From positions 1 to 15,358 of the forward strand of contig JAGMFA010000034.1 in NCBI GenBank assembly GCA_023127875.1: 15,358 nt of DNA, given 5' to 3'. The translations under genes and the position numbers were made by a program. Positions within the stretch are counted from its first letter, which is position 1. Every line of letters begins with the position of its first letter. The notes beneath the pieces were generated by a model. The model had not been told where the DNA came from. It did no database searches and saw only the letters and a list, made by a program, of their open reading frames with translations. Below, in pieces: positions 1 to 6,272 of the stretch. Source of the stretch: Candidatus Zixiibacteriota bacterium. Lineage in GTDB: Bacteria > Zixibacteria > MSB-5A5 > SM1-73.

Positions 1-1106
1 ATACTTTATGGTGGCATAGTCATAGGATGTCCCACTGCCCTTGCTTCCTCCAGTCACATAGACGTTACCAGAATCATTTACGGCTATGGCAAGAGCGTCA
101 TCATCGGAGTTTGCGGGTCCGTCGTATCTTCTCACCCACGCAGTATCTCCATTGGGATAATACTTTATGGTGGCATAGTCATAGCGTGTCCCATCGCCCC
201 AACTTTCCCCGGTCACATAGACATTGCCAGAACCATCAACTGCGATAGAACGAGTGCGATCCGCGTCGTTTCCCGGTCCGTTGTATCTTCTCACCCACGC
301 AGTATCTCCATTTGGATAATACTTTATGGTGGTATAGTCATAGTCTGTGCCAGTGCCTTTACTGTCTCCGGTCACATAGACATTTCCAGAACCATCCACT
401 GCTATGCTACGCGCATGATCCGTGCTGTTTCCCGGCCCGTTATATCTTCTTACCCAGGCAGTATCTCCATTGGGATAATACATTATGCTGACATAGTCAT
501 AGTGTGGGTATGGCCAACCGCCGTTACTCCCTCCCGTCACATAAACATTGCCAGAACCATCCACTGCTATGGCATGAGCATAATCCTCGTAGTCTCCCGG
601 TCCGTTGTATCTTCTTACCCAAGCAGTATCTCCATCAGAATAATACTTTATGGTGGCATAGTCAGATGATGTCCCGCTGCCCCAACTCCATCCTGTCACA
701 TACACGTTGCCAGAGCCATCTAGTGCTATTGCTTCCGTTCCATCATTCCAGGTTCCTGGTCCGTTGTATCTTCTTACCCAAGCAGTATCTCCAGTGGGAT
801 AATACTTTATGGTGGCATAGTCAAGGCCTGTCTCACTGCCCCCACTTTCTCCGGTCACATAGACATTGTTAGAATCATCTATGGCTATGGCATTAGCTTC
901 ATCATTGTGGTTTCCCGGTCCATTGTACCTTTGTACCCACAGGTCATTCCCATCTGAGTCATACTTTATGGTGGCATAGTCATATTCTGTCCCACTACCC
1001 CAACTTCTTCCTGTCACACAGACATTACCAGAACCATCTACTGCTATGGCCTCAGCTATGTCATAGTTGATTCCCGGTTCGTTGTATGGCATCACCCAGG
1101 CGGTGT
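1..1106 (-). repeat. Tandem 159-bp coding repeats of the SBBP protein
   Basis: The stretch encoding DYATIKY recurs on the plus strand as ATACTTTATGG-like sequence at 1, 160, 319, 478, 643, 802 and 961. Spacing is 159 bp in all cases but one. The 478-643 interval is 165 bp because that unit carries two extra codons within a WPYPH-containing loop. Nucleotide identity between neighbouring units is high, so copy-number change by recombination is plausible. Confidence 0.9.
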
Positions 1107-1194
1107 CAACCTGGGCAAAAGCTGGGGCTAAAGAAACAACGAATGCAGAAACCACCAAAGCCATCACAACGACCAAGATTTTTTTGGGATTCAT
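1..1194 (-). CDS. Secreted SBBP beta-propeller repeat protein (3' end outside window)
   Basis: The frame is open from an ATG at 1194 to the first base, giving 398 residues; the C-terminus lies beyond the window. A Shine-Dalgarno GGAGG sits just upstream of the ATG. Residues 1-25 form a signal peptide (MNPKKILVVVMALVV, then Ala-rich, ending in FAQ). After a short lead come seven copies of a roughly 53-residue unit with the pattern DYATIKYYPNGDTAWVRRYN, GPGN, then AIAVDGSGNVYVTG. This is the SBBP (seven/eight-bladed beta-propeller) repeat pattern, known from secreted proteins of FCB and related bacteria. The product is probably extracellular or surface-bound; no enzymatic residues are visible and the ligand is unknown. 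A missing C-terminal part could hold a sorting domain. A promoter and three leader repeats precede it. Confidence 0.9.
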   Translation of the reverse strand, partial: MNPKKILVVVMALVVSAFVVSLAPAFAQVDTAWVMPYNEPGINYDIAEAIAVDGSGNVCVTGRSWGSGTEYDYATIKYDSDGNDLWVQRYNGPGNHNDEANAIAIDDSNNVYVTGESGGSETGLDYATIKYYPTGDTAWVRRYNGPGTWNDGTEAIALDGSGNVYVTGWSWGSGTSSDYATIKYYSDGDTAWVRRYNGPGDYEDYAHAIAVDGSGNVYVTGGSNGGWPYPHYDYVSIMYYPNGDTAWVRRYNGPGNSTDHARSIAVDGSGNVYVTGDSKGTGTDYDYTTIKYYPNGDTAWVRRYNGPGNDADRTRSIAVDGSGNVYVTGESWGDGTRYDYATIKYYPNGDTAWVRRYDGPANSDDDALAIAVNDSGNVYVTGGSKGSGTSYDYATIKY

Positions 1195-1210
1195 GATCCC
1201 CTCCTCTCTT

Positions 1211-1273
1211 TTGAAGGTTTGACTCAGTCCATTGAGAAGTTTACTCAATCCATTGAAGGTTTGCCTCAATTCA
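1211..1273. repeat. Three tandem 21-bp repeats in the SBBP gene leader
   Basis: Head-to-tail units lie at 1211-1231, 1232-1252 and 1253-1273, following TTGARRRGTTTRMCTCARTYCA. The middle unit contains an inverted pair TTGAG/CTCAA seven bases apart; the others have the same dyad with one mismatch. They lie directly downstream of the proposed promoter (1287-1314) and end 16 bp before the start codon. Two helical turns per unit suits protein binding on one DNA face; an RNA role in the leader is equally possible. Confidence 0.75.
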
Positions 1274-1286
1274 AAGTAGCAATCTT

Positions 1287-1314
1287 AATTTACCCCACCC
1301 CTTGAAAATGTCAA
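1287..1314 (-). promoter_or_regulatory. Sigma70-type promoter of the SBBP gene
   Basis: On the minus strand TTGACA (1314-1309) is followed after 16 bp by TAAATT (1292-1287), matching the -10 box at 4 of 6. A transcription start near 1280 would give a leader of about 85 nt containing the three 21-bp repeats. The -35 region shares a 14-mer, TTCTTGACATTTTC, with the promoter at 10321-10349. Confidence 0.55.
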
Positions 1315-1519
1315 GAAAAACTTTTGAAAAGTTATAATTTATTTAACCATAATGGCTTAGCAAGAGAACGTAATTTACTTACCTAATCTGTCTATTTGTA
1401 TGATTCAATATGTGAGATACTCTTATCCAGAAGCAGAGAAATGACTTATTCTCTGGGAAAAGGTTTTCTGGAAGACGAAAAGCTTTTGTCAAACAGATTA
1501 ATGTTTGGTTATTGTTTTC

Positions 1520-1540
1520 CGTTGGTGTTCCTCACCAACG
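1520..1540. repeat. Hairpin, 8-bp stem
   Basis: CGTTGGTG (1520-1527) and CACCAACG (1533-1540) enclose TTCCT. The outer GTTGGT/ACCAAC is shared with other hairpins in this window (next to 5998 and 6298), which suggests one repeat family with variable inner arms. Confidence 0.6.
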
Positions 1541-1587
1541 CAATCTGTGGGAGGACGGTCTAGCGCAAAATCAACGTGCCGTTCCCA

Positions 1588-1660
1588 GCCCATATGGGCG
1601 TAAGCTCCAAAACCTGACTAAAGTCAGTTAGAACAATGCCACGTTCTATTTGATCTTACG
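1588..1660. repeat. Potential three-way-junction structure
   Basis: A perfect palindrome GCCCATATGGGC (1588-1599) abuts a closing stem CGTAAG (1599-1604) with CTTACG (1655-1660). Inside are two hairpins: CTGACT/AGTCAG (1614-1627, loop AA) and AGAAC/GTTCT (1630-1647). The closing stem is only six bp, so this rests on nested pairing and not on a known RNA family. Confidence 0.35.
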
Positions 1661-1707
1661 GTGGGTGAAGAGCGTGTTGAAAAAGTGATTAGACCACTGC
1701 TCGTCGA

Positions 1708-1739
1708 GGATTGTCCTATGGATCCTTCGGATTATCATC
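1708..1739. repeat. Dispersed 32-bp repeat, copy A
   Basis: The 32 bp match 9845-9876 at 31 positions; the core CCTATGGATCCTTCGGAT recurs at 14905-14922 with one change. The flanks pair as GTCGA-G-GAT (1703-1711) with ATC-G-TCGAC (1737-1745), one mismatch. The 7-bp TCGTCGA occurs on both sides (1701-1707, 1738-1744) and could be a target duplication or simply part of the stem. Confidence 0.8.
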
Positions 1740-1759
1740 GTCGACAAAATTGTAAATGA

Positions 1760-1815
1760 TTGGCGGATGATAGCATCCGCCAAGAGCAAGGGTAGAGGAC
1801 GAGTCGTCCTCTACC
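1760..1815. repeat. Two consecutive perfect hairpins
   Basis: Hairpin one: TTGGCGGATG (1760-1769), loop ATAG, CATCCGCCAA (1774-1783). Hairpin two: GGTAGAGGACG (1791-1801), loop AGT, CGTCCTCTACC (1805-1815), followed by AACAG. The first resembles 9889-9912 in loop and inner arm; both follow a copy of the 32-bp repeat, so core plus hairpin may be one composite element. Confidence 0.75.
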
Positions 1816-1840
1816 AACAGAGCAGACCGGTGGAAGTCGG

Positions 1841-1861
1841 ATTCTTCGCTACGCTCAGAAT
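1841..1861. repeat. Imperfect palindrome ATTCTTCGC-TAC-GCTCAGAAT
   Basis: ATTCT (1841-1845) pairs with AGAAT (1857-1861), with an inner GC/GC pair around TAC and a two-base mismatch on each side. Only one copy is in the window. From memory this type of sequence recurs between genes in many environmental bacterial genomes, which I cannot check here. Confidence 0.4.
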
Positions 1862-1902
1862 GACATGTAAAAATCGGGATTACGTTTGTATCAGTTTTTT
1901 AG

Positions 1903-1931
1903 TTGACAATTAGCCGAAGTGATATTATTTA
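1903..1931 (+). promoter_or_regulatory. Possible promoter of tatC
   Basis: A perfect TTGACA (1903-1908) is followed after 17 bp by TATTTA (1926-1931), a weak -10 box. The implied leader of about 155 nt would include the hairpins at 1970-2051. Confidence 0.35.
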
Positions 1932-1969
1932 GTTGAAGGCTGTACAGGTTGTTGGCAAAACCACCAGAA

Positions 1970-2051
1970 CGCAACCTAAAGGTTGCGGCTACCATCTCCA
2001 CCCCTTCGTTCACTGAGGACGGGAGGTTGTAGCCGCAGGCTTTAGCCTGCG
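1970..2051. repeat. Paired hairpins with a connecting stem upstream of tatC
   Basis: CGCAACC/GGTTGCG (1970-1987, loop TAAA) and CGCAGGC/GCCTGCG (2034-2051, loop TTTA) share a syntax. GCGGCTAC (1985-1992) can also pair with GTAGCCGC (2029-2036), which competes with the two small hairpins at their inner ends. The block ends 42 bp before the tatC start. Confidence 0.65.
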
Positions 2052-2093
2052 CTTAGCGGATCATATGTTTTTAAGGAATTCTGAGAACCAAAT

Positions 2094-2810
2094 ATGGTGA
2101 AAGAACAAAAAGAGACGGGCTTTCTGGATCATCTGGAGGAACTGCGAGGAAGGATAATCAAATCTCTTATCTCCATCATCCTTATCTCCATCGTGGCGTA
2201 TTTTTTTTCCGAAAGATTGATAGATTTTGTCTCCAAGCCCATTCCCGAGCTTTATTTCATGTCACCCACCGAAGCTTTCGCCACAAGGATTAAGCTCTCC
2301 TTGATAGCCGGGATAATTGCCTCCGTGCCGGTGATATTTTATCATTTATGGCAGTTTGTGGTTCCAGGACTTTTTGAAAGAGAGATCAAACTGGTGGTTC
2401 CGGTAGTCCTCTCTTCCACCATTTTCTTTTTAATTGGAGCGGTCTTCTGCTTTCTGCTTGTGTTGCCTTTAAGCATAAAATTTCTTTTGGGATTCGGGAC
2501 TGAAAAACTGAAGCCTATGATAAAAATCGGGGATTACGTTAGTTTCGTCAGCTATTTGATTTTAGCCTTTGGGGCTGTCTTTGAGCTTCCGGTTATCGCC
2601 TATTTTCTGGGAAAGCTGGGAATAATAACCCCTCAGACTTTGAAAAGGGGCAGAAGATACGCCATTGTGGGAATGTTGGTTTTGTCTTCGGTGATAACCC
2701 CTCCGGATATGTTTTCACAATTGATGTTAACCGGACCCCTTTATTTCCTTTATGAGGTCAGCATTGTGGTGGTCAGAATCGTTCAAAGGAAAAAAAGTAG
2801 GGAAGAATAG
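2094..2810 (+). CDS. tatC: Sec-independent protein translocase subunit TatC
   Basis: The 238-residue product is a multi-spanning inner-membrane protein that recognises twin-arginine signal peptides and, with TatA/TatB, moves folded proteins across the inner membrane. The diagnostic N-terminal motif FLDHLEELRGRIIKSL is at residues 10-25. Hydrophobic segments follow at about 24-42, 70-92, 105-130, 150-170, 185-205 and 210-230, matching the six-helix TatC fold. The conserved MSPTEAF motif sits at about 56-62 in the first periplasmic loop. The length is normal for the family. An in-frame TGA at 2082-2084 makes ATG 2094 the only ATG start; the nearest AAGGA is rather far (2073-2077). No tatA or tatB is in the window, so the gene is not in a full tat operon here. 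Confidence 0.95.
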   Translation: MVKEQKETGFLDHLEELRGRIIKSLISIILISIVAYFFSERLIDFVSKPIPELYFMSPTEAFATRIKLSLIAGIIASVPVIFYHLWQFVVPGLFEREIKLVVPVVLSSTIFFLIGAVFCFLLVLPLSIKFLLGFGTEKLKPMIKIGDYVSFVSYLILAFGAVFELPVIAYFLGKLGIITPQTLKRGRRYAIVGMLVLSSVITPPDMFSQLMLTGPLYFLYEVSIVVVRIVQRKKSREE

Positions 2811-2819
2811 AAATGATAA

Positions 2820-2890
2820 CCTCTCCCCCCTTATCCCCCTCTCCCCCGCCTCTGGCGGGATTTTCAACATGAAATGGAGAGGGGGTGAGG
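2820..2890. repeat. CT-rich hairpin repeat with a palindrome nested in its loop
   Basis: CCCCCTCTCC (2835-2844) pairs with GGAGAGGGGG (2876-2885). The loop holds CCCGCC-TCT-GGCGGG (2845-2859). Positions 2844-2868 match the reverse complement of 3688-3712, inside the next gene, at 24 of 25 bases. The same CT-rich family occurs at 6119-6190 and 7122-7164. The right end, GGGGGTGAGG, lies 12-13 bp before the start codon at 2903 and could act as its ribosome binding site. Confidence 0.75.
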
Positions 2891-2902
2891 TAAAAAACCC
2901 AA

Positions 2903-4891
2903 ATGAAAAAAGTTATATCAATTGTCTTATCGGTCTTGGCAATTTTTTCAGTAAATTATTCTCTATTGGGGTCTCAACAGGAAATGACCTTAGAAAGTGA
3001 TTCTACAGCATCATGGCAAATTGTGCTGAATGATGCTTTAAGATGCATCAAGATGACCCCAAACGATCTGAAGTTCAGAAATGACTATGTGGATGTGGAT
3101 TCCTTTAGGTTGAAACTTGTTGATTCCTTCATGCACAAACCTTTGGATGTCGTCCTTTTCAATAATTCTATTAGTCAAGACTTTAATAAAGCCATTTTGA
3201 GCTCAACACTCGATTTAATCCCTTCTCTTTTGACTTATCTTGAAGCCGAATCCATCCATGATCTGTCTCCAAACCCACGAACAAAGGATTTTACGATTGA
3301 TCTGGAAGATAACAGATTTCTAAGGCATTATTCTAAGGCATCAAGAAACCTTCCTGTTGCCTTAAGAAACTCCCTTTGTTATCTCTTCGAGGGTTTATAC
3401 TTGGCAGATTCTTTAACTTCCGAAGCCTTTATTGATCTTACCAATGAAGAGAAAGATTTTATAAAAAACAATTTTCCGGTGATCATCTTGGAGGACGTAA
3501 GCGATGAGTTCAAAACCCCTGAGGAATTAGACCAGGAGATTAAATATGAAGAGGAGCTTGCCAAAGAGATGATTCCTTATTTGGAGAAAATAAAGAGGGA
3601 AAAAATTTATGAGGCGGGGATAGCTCTTTCGTCAGCAACCAAAACCACTCTTTCGCTCCTCAAAGATTATCTGAAGACCCAACCCCAGTTGAAAATCCCG
3701 CCAAAGGCGGGGATAAAATCAATTACTAAAGATAAAAAAGATCAGGAAAATGATATCATCTTTAGGTTGAATACTTTTCTTGGCGAGATCATAATCGGAG
3801 GATTTGGATCCACCAAATATCAAGGAACTCCTGTGGTGATAATAGATCTGGGAGGAGATGACCTCTATTCTTTGTCAACTACTGAAGATGACAGCATAAA
3901 TTCATCGGTGATCATCGACCTAACTGGAGATGATATTTATCGGTCGGAAGGTGACTTCGTCATAGGATCAGGCTTCTTTGGATCAGGCATTTTGGTGGAT
4001 GTGTTCGGGAATGATACATATTTGACAGATAATTTTTCTTTAGGTTCCGGTCTTTTTGGTGTGGGGATGCTTGTAGATGAGGGGGGAGATGATAGATATT
4101 TCGGAGACACCTTCACCATGGGAGCAGGAAGCTTCGGTTTGGGTATTTTAGTGGATATTGGAGGAGTTGATCAATACACGGCTTCGCTTTTTGCCCAGGG
4201 TGTTGGGTTCGTCTCAGGCTTCGGGGCTTTAATTGACTCATCCGGAAATGACAATTACTTTGCGGGAGGAAAATATAAGGATATTTTGAGATATAAAGAT
4301 CATTACGTTAGCGAATCCCAAGGCTTCGCCATTGGCCTGGGACCCATAATGTCCGGTGGAATTGGATTACTCTATGATCTATCCGGAAATGATCTTTATA
4401 CCTCCGATATTTTCGGTCAGGGATCAAGTTATTGGTGGGCATTGGGAAGCCTTGTGGATGAAGCGGGGAACGACAAATATGTTTCTTTTCAATATGCTCA
4501 AGGTGCAGGAACGCATCTAACCTTAGGAATTTTGGAAGATGAATCAGGAGACGATATTTACATATCTAAGGGCGTATCACAAGGATGCGGACATGACCTC
4601 GCCTTAGGATTTTTATATGATAAATCAGGCAATGACGATTATATCGCTTGCGATCTGTCTCAAGGTGCGGGAAGCGCCAACGGAATTGGGATTCTCATAG
4701 ATGAGGATGGAGACGATGGCTATTATGTGGAAAAGAAGCATAATACTCAAGGTTATGGAAATCCAAGAAGGGATTATGGCTCAATAGGAATCTTTCTGGA
4801 TTTGTCGGGAAATGATCATTATGATGGAAATGGAAAAGACAGCACCTGGTGGACCATACCATCTAAATGGGGAGTGGGAATAGACAAGTAG
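2903..4891 (+). CDS. Secreted protein with twelve D-x-x-G-[ND]-D-x-Y repeats
   Basis: This 662-residue protein has no function I can name. Residues 1-23 form a signal peptide (MKKVISIVLSVLAIFSVNYS). Residues 25-300 are mostly helical, with a charged, coiled-coil-prone stretch at about 200-235. From about residue 311 to 650 come twelve units of 25-27 residues, hydrophobic pair, D, x-x-G-[ND]-D-x-Y, then a QGxG or GSG turn, for example ILVDVFGNDTY, MLVDEGGDDRY and FLYDKSGNDDY. Regular spacing, buried aliphatics and Asp/Gly turns suggest a beta-solenoid, perhaps calcium-binding; it resembles RTX repeats only loosely. Unit 6 carries an insertion of roughly 25 residues. Residues 263-271 are encoded by a small palindrome shared with the upstream spacer. 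The ATG at 2903 directly precedes the signal peptide. It lies 92 bp after tatC and may be co-transcribed. Confidence 0.85.
   Translation: MKKVISIVLSVLAIFSVNYSLLGSQQEMTLESDSTASWQIVLNDALRCIKMTPNDLKFRNDYVDVDSFRLKLVDSFMHKPLDVVLFNNSISQDFNKAILSSTLDLIPSLLTYLEAESIHDLSPNPRTKDFTIDLEDNRFLRHYSKASRNLPVALRNSLCYLFEGLYLADSLTSEAFIDLTNEEKDFIKNNFPVIILEDVSDEFKTPEELDQEIKYEEELAKEMIPYLEKIKREKIYEAGIALSSATKTTLSLLKDYLKTQPQLKIPPKAGIKSITKDKKDQENDIIFRLNTFLGEIIIGGFGSTKYQGTPVVIIDLGGDDLYSLSTTEDDSINSSVIIDLTGDDIYRSEGDFVIGSGFFGSGILVDVFGNDTYLTDNFSLGSGLFGVGMLVDEGGDDRYFGDTFTMGAGSFGLGILVDIGGVDQYTASLFAQGVGFVSGFGALIDSSGNDNYFAGGKYKDILRYKDHYVSESQGFAIGLGPIMSGGIGLLYDLSGNDLYTSDIFGQGSSYWWALGSLVDEAGNDKYVSFQYAQGAGTHLTLGILEDESGDDIYISKGVSQGCGHDLALGFLYDKSGNDDYIACDLSQGAGSANGIGILIDEDGDDGYYVEKKHNTQGYGNPRRDYGSIGIFLDLSGNDHYDGNGKDSTWWTIPSKWGVGIDK
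3688..3712 (-). repeat. 25-bp palindromic repeat inside a coding region
   Basis: The core CCCGCC-AAA-GGCGGG (3697-3711) plus its flank GTTGAAAAT (3688-3696) is the reverse complement of 2844-2868 with one mismatch in the loop. It encodes about residues 263-271 (LKIPPKAGI) in the linker between the helical part and the repeat part of the secreted protein, where an insertion would be tolerated. Confidence 0.75.
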
Positions 4892-4933
4892 GTCAGACAT
4901 GCCGATTCACGGTGAGCGCGTCCTCTGTCTTAA

Positions 4934-4994
4934 CGTTGTGTCAGGACCTAGTCCTGACACGCTTCGAGCGTCAGGAGAAGCTCCTGACGCAACG
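4934..4994. repeat. Tandem hairpins enclosed by CGTTG/CAACG
   Basis: Hairpin one: GTGTCAGGAC (4938-4947), loop CTA, GTCCTGACAC (4951-4960). Hairpin two: GCGTCAGGAG (4968-4977), loop AAG, CTCCTGACGC (4981-4990). CGTTG (4934-4938) can pair with CAACG (4990-4994) around both. It occupies the 119-bp gap between two plus-strand genes; no T-tract follows, so a simple intrinsic terminator is unlikely. Confidence 0.75.
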
Positions 4995-5010
4995 AAAAAG
5001 GGATTGAAGT

Positions 5011-5979
5011 ATGAAGAAATTACTTTTATTCGTCATTTCGTCATTCGTCATTTTCAATTTAATTCATAGTAATCCAAATCGAACTGTTTATGCGAATGAG
5101 CTAAAGGAGAAAGTGGATAGTCTCTTTATAAAAGCCTGTGGGTGGTTGGAAAAATACAGAGAGTTAGCCGAGCCTTCCAAGAAGGCTTTAATCGAGATGG
5201 GAGAAGAGGCGGTCCCCTATCTTTTGGATAAATTGAGTGCCCAGAGTGCCAGAGAGAGATGGACCTTGGTTGACATATTGAGTAAAATCGGCGAACCGGC
5301 GGTCATGCCCTTGATCGAATCTCTGAGAAGCGACAATAAGGACGAAGTCAAACTCGCTTCCCGCATCTTGGGAGATATAAAAGACAAAAGGGCAGTAAGC
5401 CCTTTGATTGAGCTTCTTAATAAAGAAGATTTTAACACTCGGAGTCATGCCTGTCAGTCTTTAGGCAAAATCGGAGATACCACTGCCTTTGTCCATGTAT
5501 CCTCTTGCCTAAAAGATTCAGTGGAGGTGGTCAGGAAAAGTGCGGCAGTAGCCTTAGGGAAGATGTCTGCCATGGGCAGATCCGCCTTTGGCGGAAAAGA
5601 CAGGCGGGCCATTCCCCATTTGATTGAGGGTCTATCCGATCCACACTTTAGCGTGCGTATGACCTCCGCATCGGCTTTAGTAGAGATAGGAGAACCATCT
5701 GTTAAACCTTTAATTGAACTATTGAGCCTTTCGACCGACACGATTCCAATTTATCTGGTGATAGAATCTTTAGGCAAGCTTAAAAATAAATGGGCCACAA
5801 AACCGCTTCTAAAGAAATTAGAGAATGAGGATTGGGCCACCAGAGCCTTTACGGTCGAGGCTTTGGGCGAAATTGGTAACAAGAAAGGAATCAAAGCTAT
5901 TCGAAATTTGAAAAAAAGAGAAACCCATCCGTTTGTTTTAAAGAAAATAAAAGAGGTTTTGAATAAGACAGAGAAATAG
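5011..5979 (+). CDS. Secreted HEAT-repeat protein
   Basis: The 322-residue product has a signal peptide at 1-29 (MKKLLLFVISSFVIFNLI, probable cleavage after VYA) and then about seven HEAT repeats (PBS-lyase HEAT-like) from residue 50 to 318. Typical units are GEPAVMPLIESLRSDNKDEV, DKRAVSPLIELLNKEDFNTR and GEPSVKPLIELL. HEAT arrays form curved helical solenoids that bind proteins; no catalytic site is visible. The product is probably periplasmic or outer-surface. AAGGG lies 8 bp before the ATG. Residues 186-195 (SAMGRSAFGG) interrupt one repeat and are encoded by a double palindrome; without them the unit reads LGKM-KDRRAIPHL, parallel to LGDI-KDKRAVSPL at residues 120-132. The partner is unknown; the neighbouring solenoid protein is a candidate by position only. 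Confidence 0.9.
   Translation: MKKLLLFVISSFVIFNLIHSNPNRTVYANELKEKVDSLFIKACGWLEKYRELAEPSKKALIEMGEEAVPYLLDKLSAQSARERWTLVDILSKIGEPAVMPLIESLRSDNKDEVKLASRILGDIKDKRAVSPLIELLNKEDFNTRSHACQSLGKIGDTTAFVHVSSCLKDSVEVVRKSAAVALGKMSAMGRSAFGGKDRRAIPHLIEGLSDPHFSVRMTSASALVEIGEPSVKPLIELLSLSTDTIPIYLVIESLGKLKNKWATKPLLKKLENEDWATRAFTVEALGEIGNKKGIKAIRNLKKRETHPFVLKKIKEVLNKTEK
5566..5595. repeat. Double 15-bp palindrome inserted in frame in a HEAT repeat
   Basis: TCTGCC-ATG-GGCAGA (5566-5580) is followed directly by TCCGCC-TTT-GGCGGA (5581-5595). The 30 bp equal ten codons, SAMGRSAFGG. The second half shares its CCGCC-nnn-GGCGG core with 2845-2859, 3697-3711 and 13242-13256. Confidence 0.85.
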
Positions 5980-5997
5980 TCAGTTGTGGTTTCCGTT

Positions 5998-6054
5998 GGT
6001 AATGGACACCTTGTCCGTTACCATAAAGCGTCACGGACGAAGGCGTCCGTGACG
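5998..6054. repeat. Tandem hairpins after the HEAT gene
   Basis: GGTAATGGAC (5998-6007) pairs with GTCCGTTACC (6013-6022) with one wobble. GTCACGGACG (6030-6039), extended by one C-G pair, pairs with CGTCCGTGAC (6044-6053). The layout, two hairpins starting at CGTTGG (5994-5999) and ending in ACG, repeats that at 4934-4994 with different arms. Confidence 0.7.
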
Positions 6055-6118
6055 AACGAGAGAAGAAATAGTCATAGCAAAAGAATTAAATAGATTGGCA
6101 CAATTACCCTCCCCCCCA

Positions 6119-6190
6119 CCCCTCCCATCAAGGGAGGGGGAAATTTATGAAGTTCCCTCTCCCCTTGTGGGAGAGGGTTAGGGTGAGGGG
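6119..6190. repeat. CT-rich hairpin repeat block
   Basis: CCCCTCCC/GGGAGGGG (6119-6139, loop ATCAA) is followed by CCCTCTCCC/GGGAGAGGG (6155-6177, loop CTTGT) and GTTAGGGTGAGGGG. It belongs to the same family as 2820-2890 and 7122-7164. With the neighbouring hairpins it fills the 355-bp gap 5980-6334, in which I see no gene. Confidence 0.7.
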
Positions 6191-6201
6191 TATGTAAACT
6201 T

Positions 6202-6220
6202 ATCGAAGATGCATACGCAT
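6202..6220 (+). repeat. 19-bp inverted repeat, left copy (lpxH flank)
   Basis: ATCGAAGATGCATACGCAT is the exact reverse complement of 7101-7119. The two copies bracket the lpxH-like gene. A related ATGCGTGTGCAT is at 10492-10503. Confidence 0.85.
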
Positions 6221-6272
6221 TTCTTGGTTTTGTATTAGTTGTAGTAGGGCACCTTACCCTTGGCATAAAGTC

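Larger units (their letters stand above)
1315..1902. other. Gene-free spacer with repeats
   Basis: No convincing coding region is seen on either strand. The stretch from about 1380 to 1510 is AT-rich without recognisable elements. From 1520 on it is a mosaic of hairpins and dispersed repeats, listed separately (1520-1540, 1588-1660, 1708-1739, 1760-1815, 1841-1861). Confidence 0.6.

Noticed and set aside
1201..1275. CRISPR array
   Set aside because: The three 21-bp units are directly adjacent without spacers and too short for CRISPR repeats.
1620..1758. Short plus-strand open stretch reading VLFDLTVGEERVEKV
   Set aside because: No start codon with a binding site, it runs through the 32-bp repeat and ends at once; it may be a gene remnant but cannot be supported.
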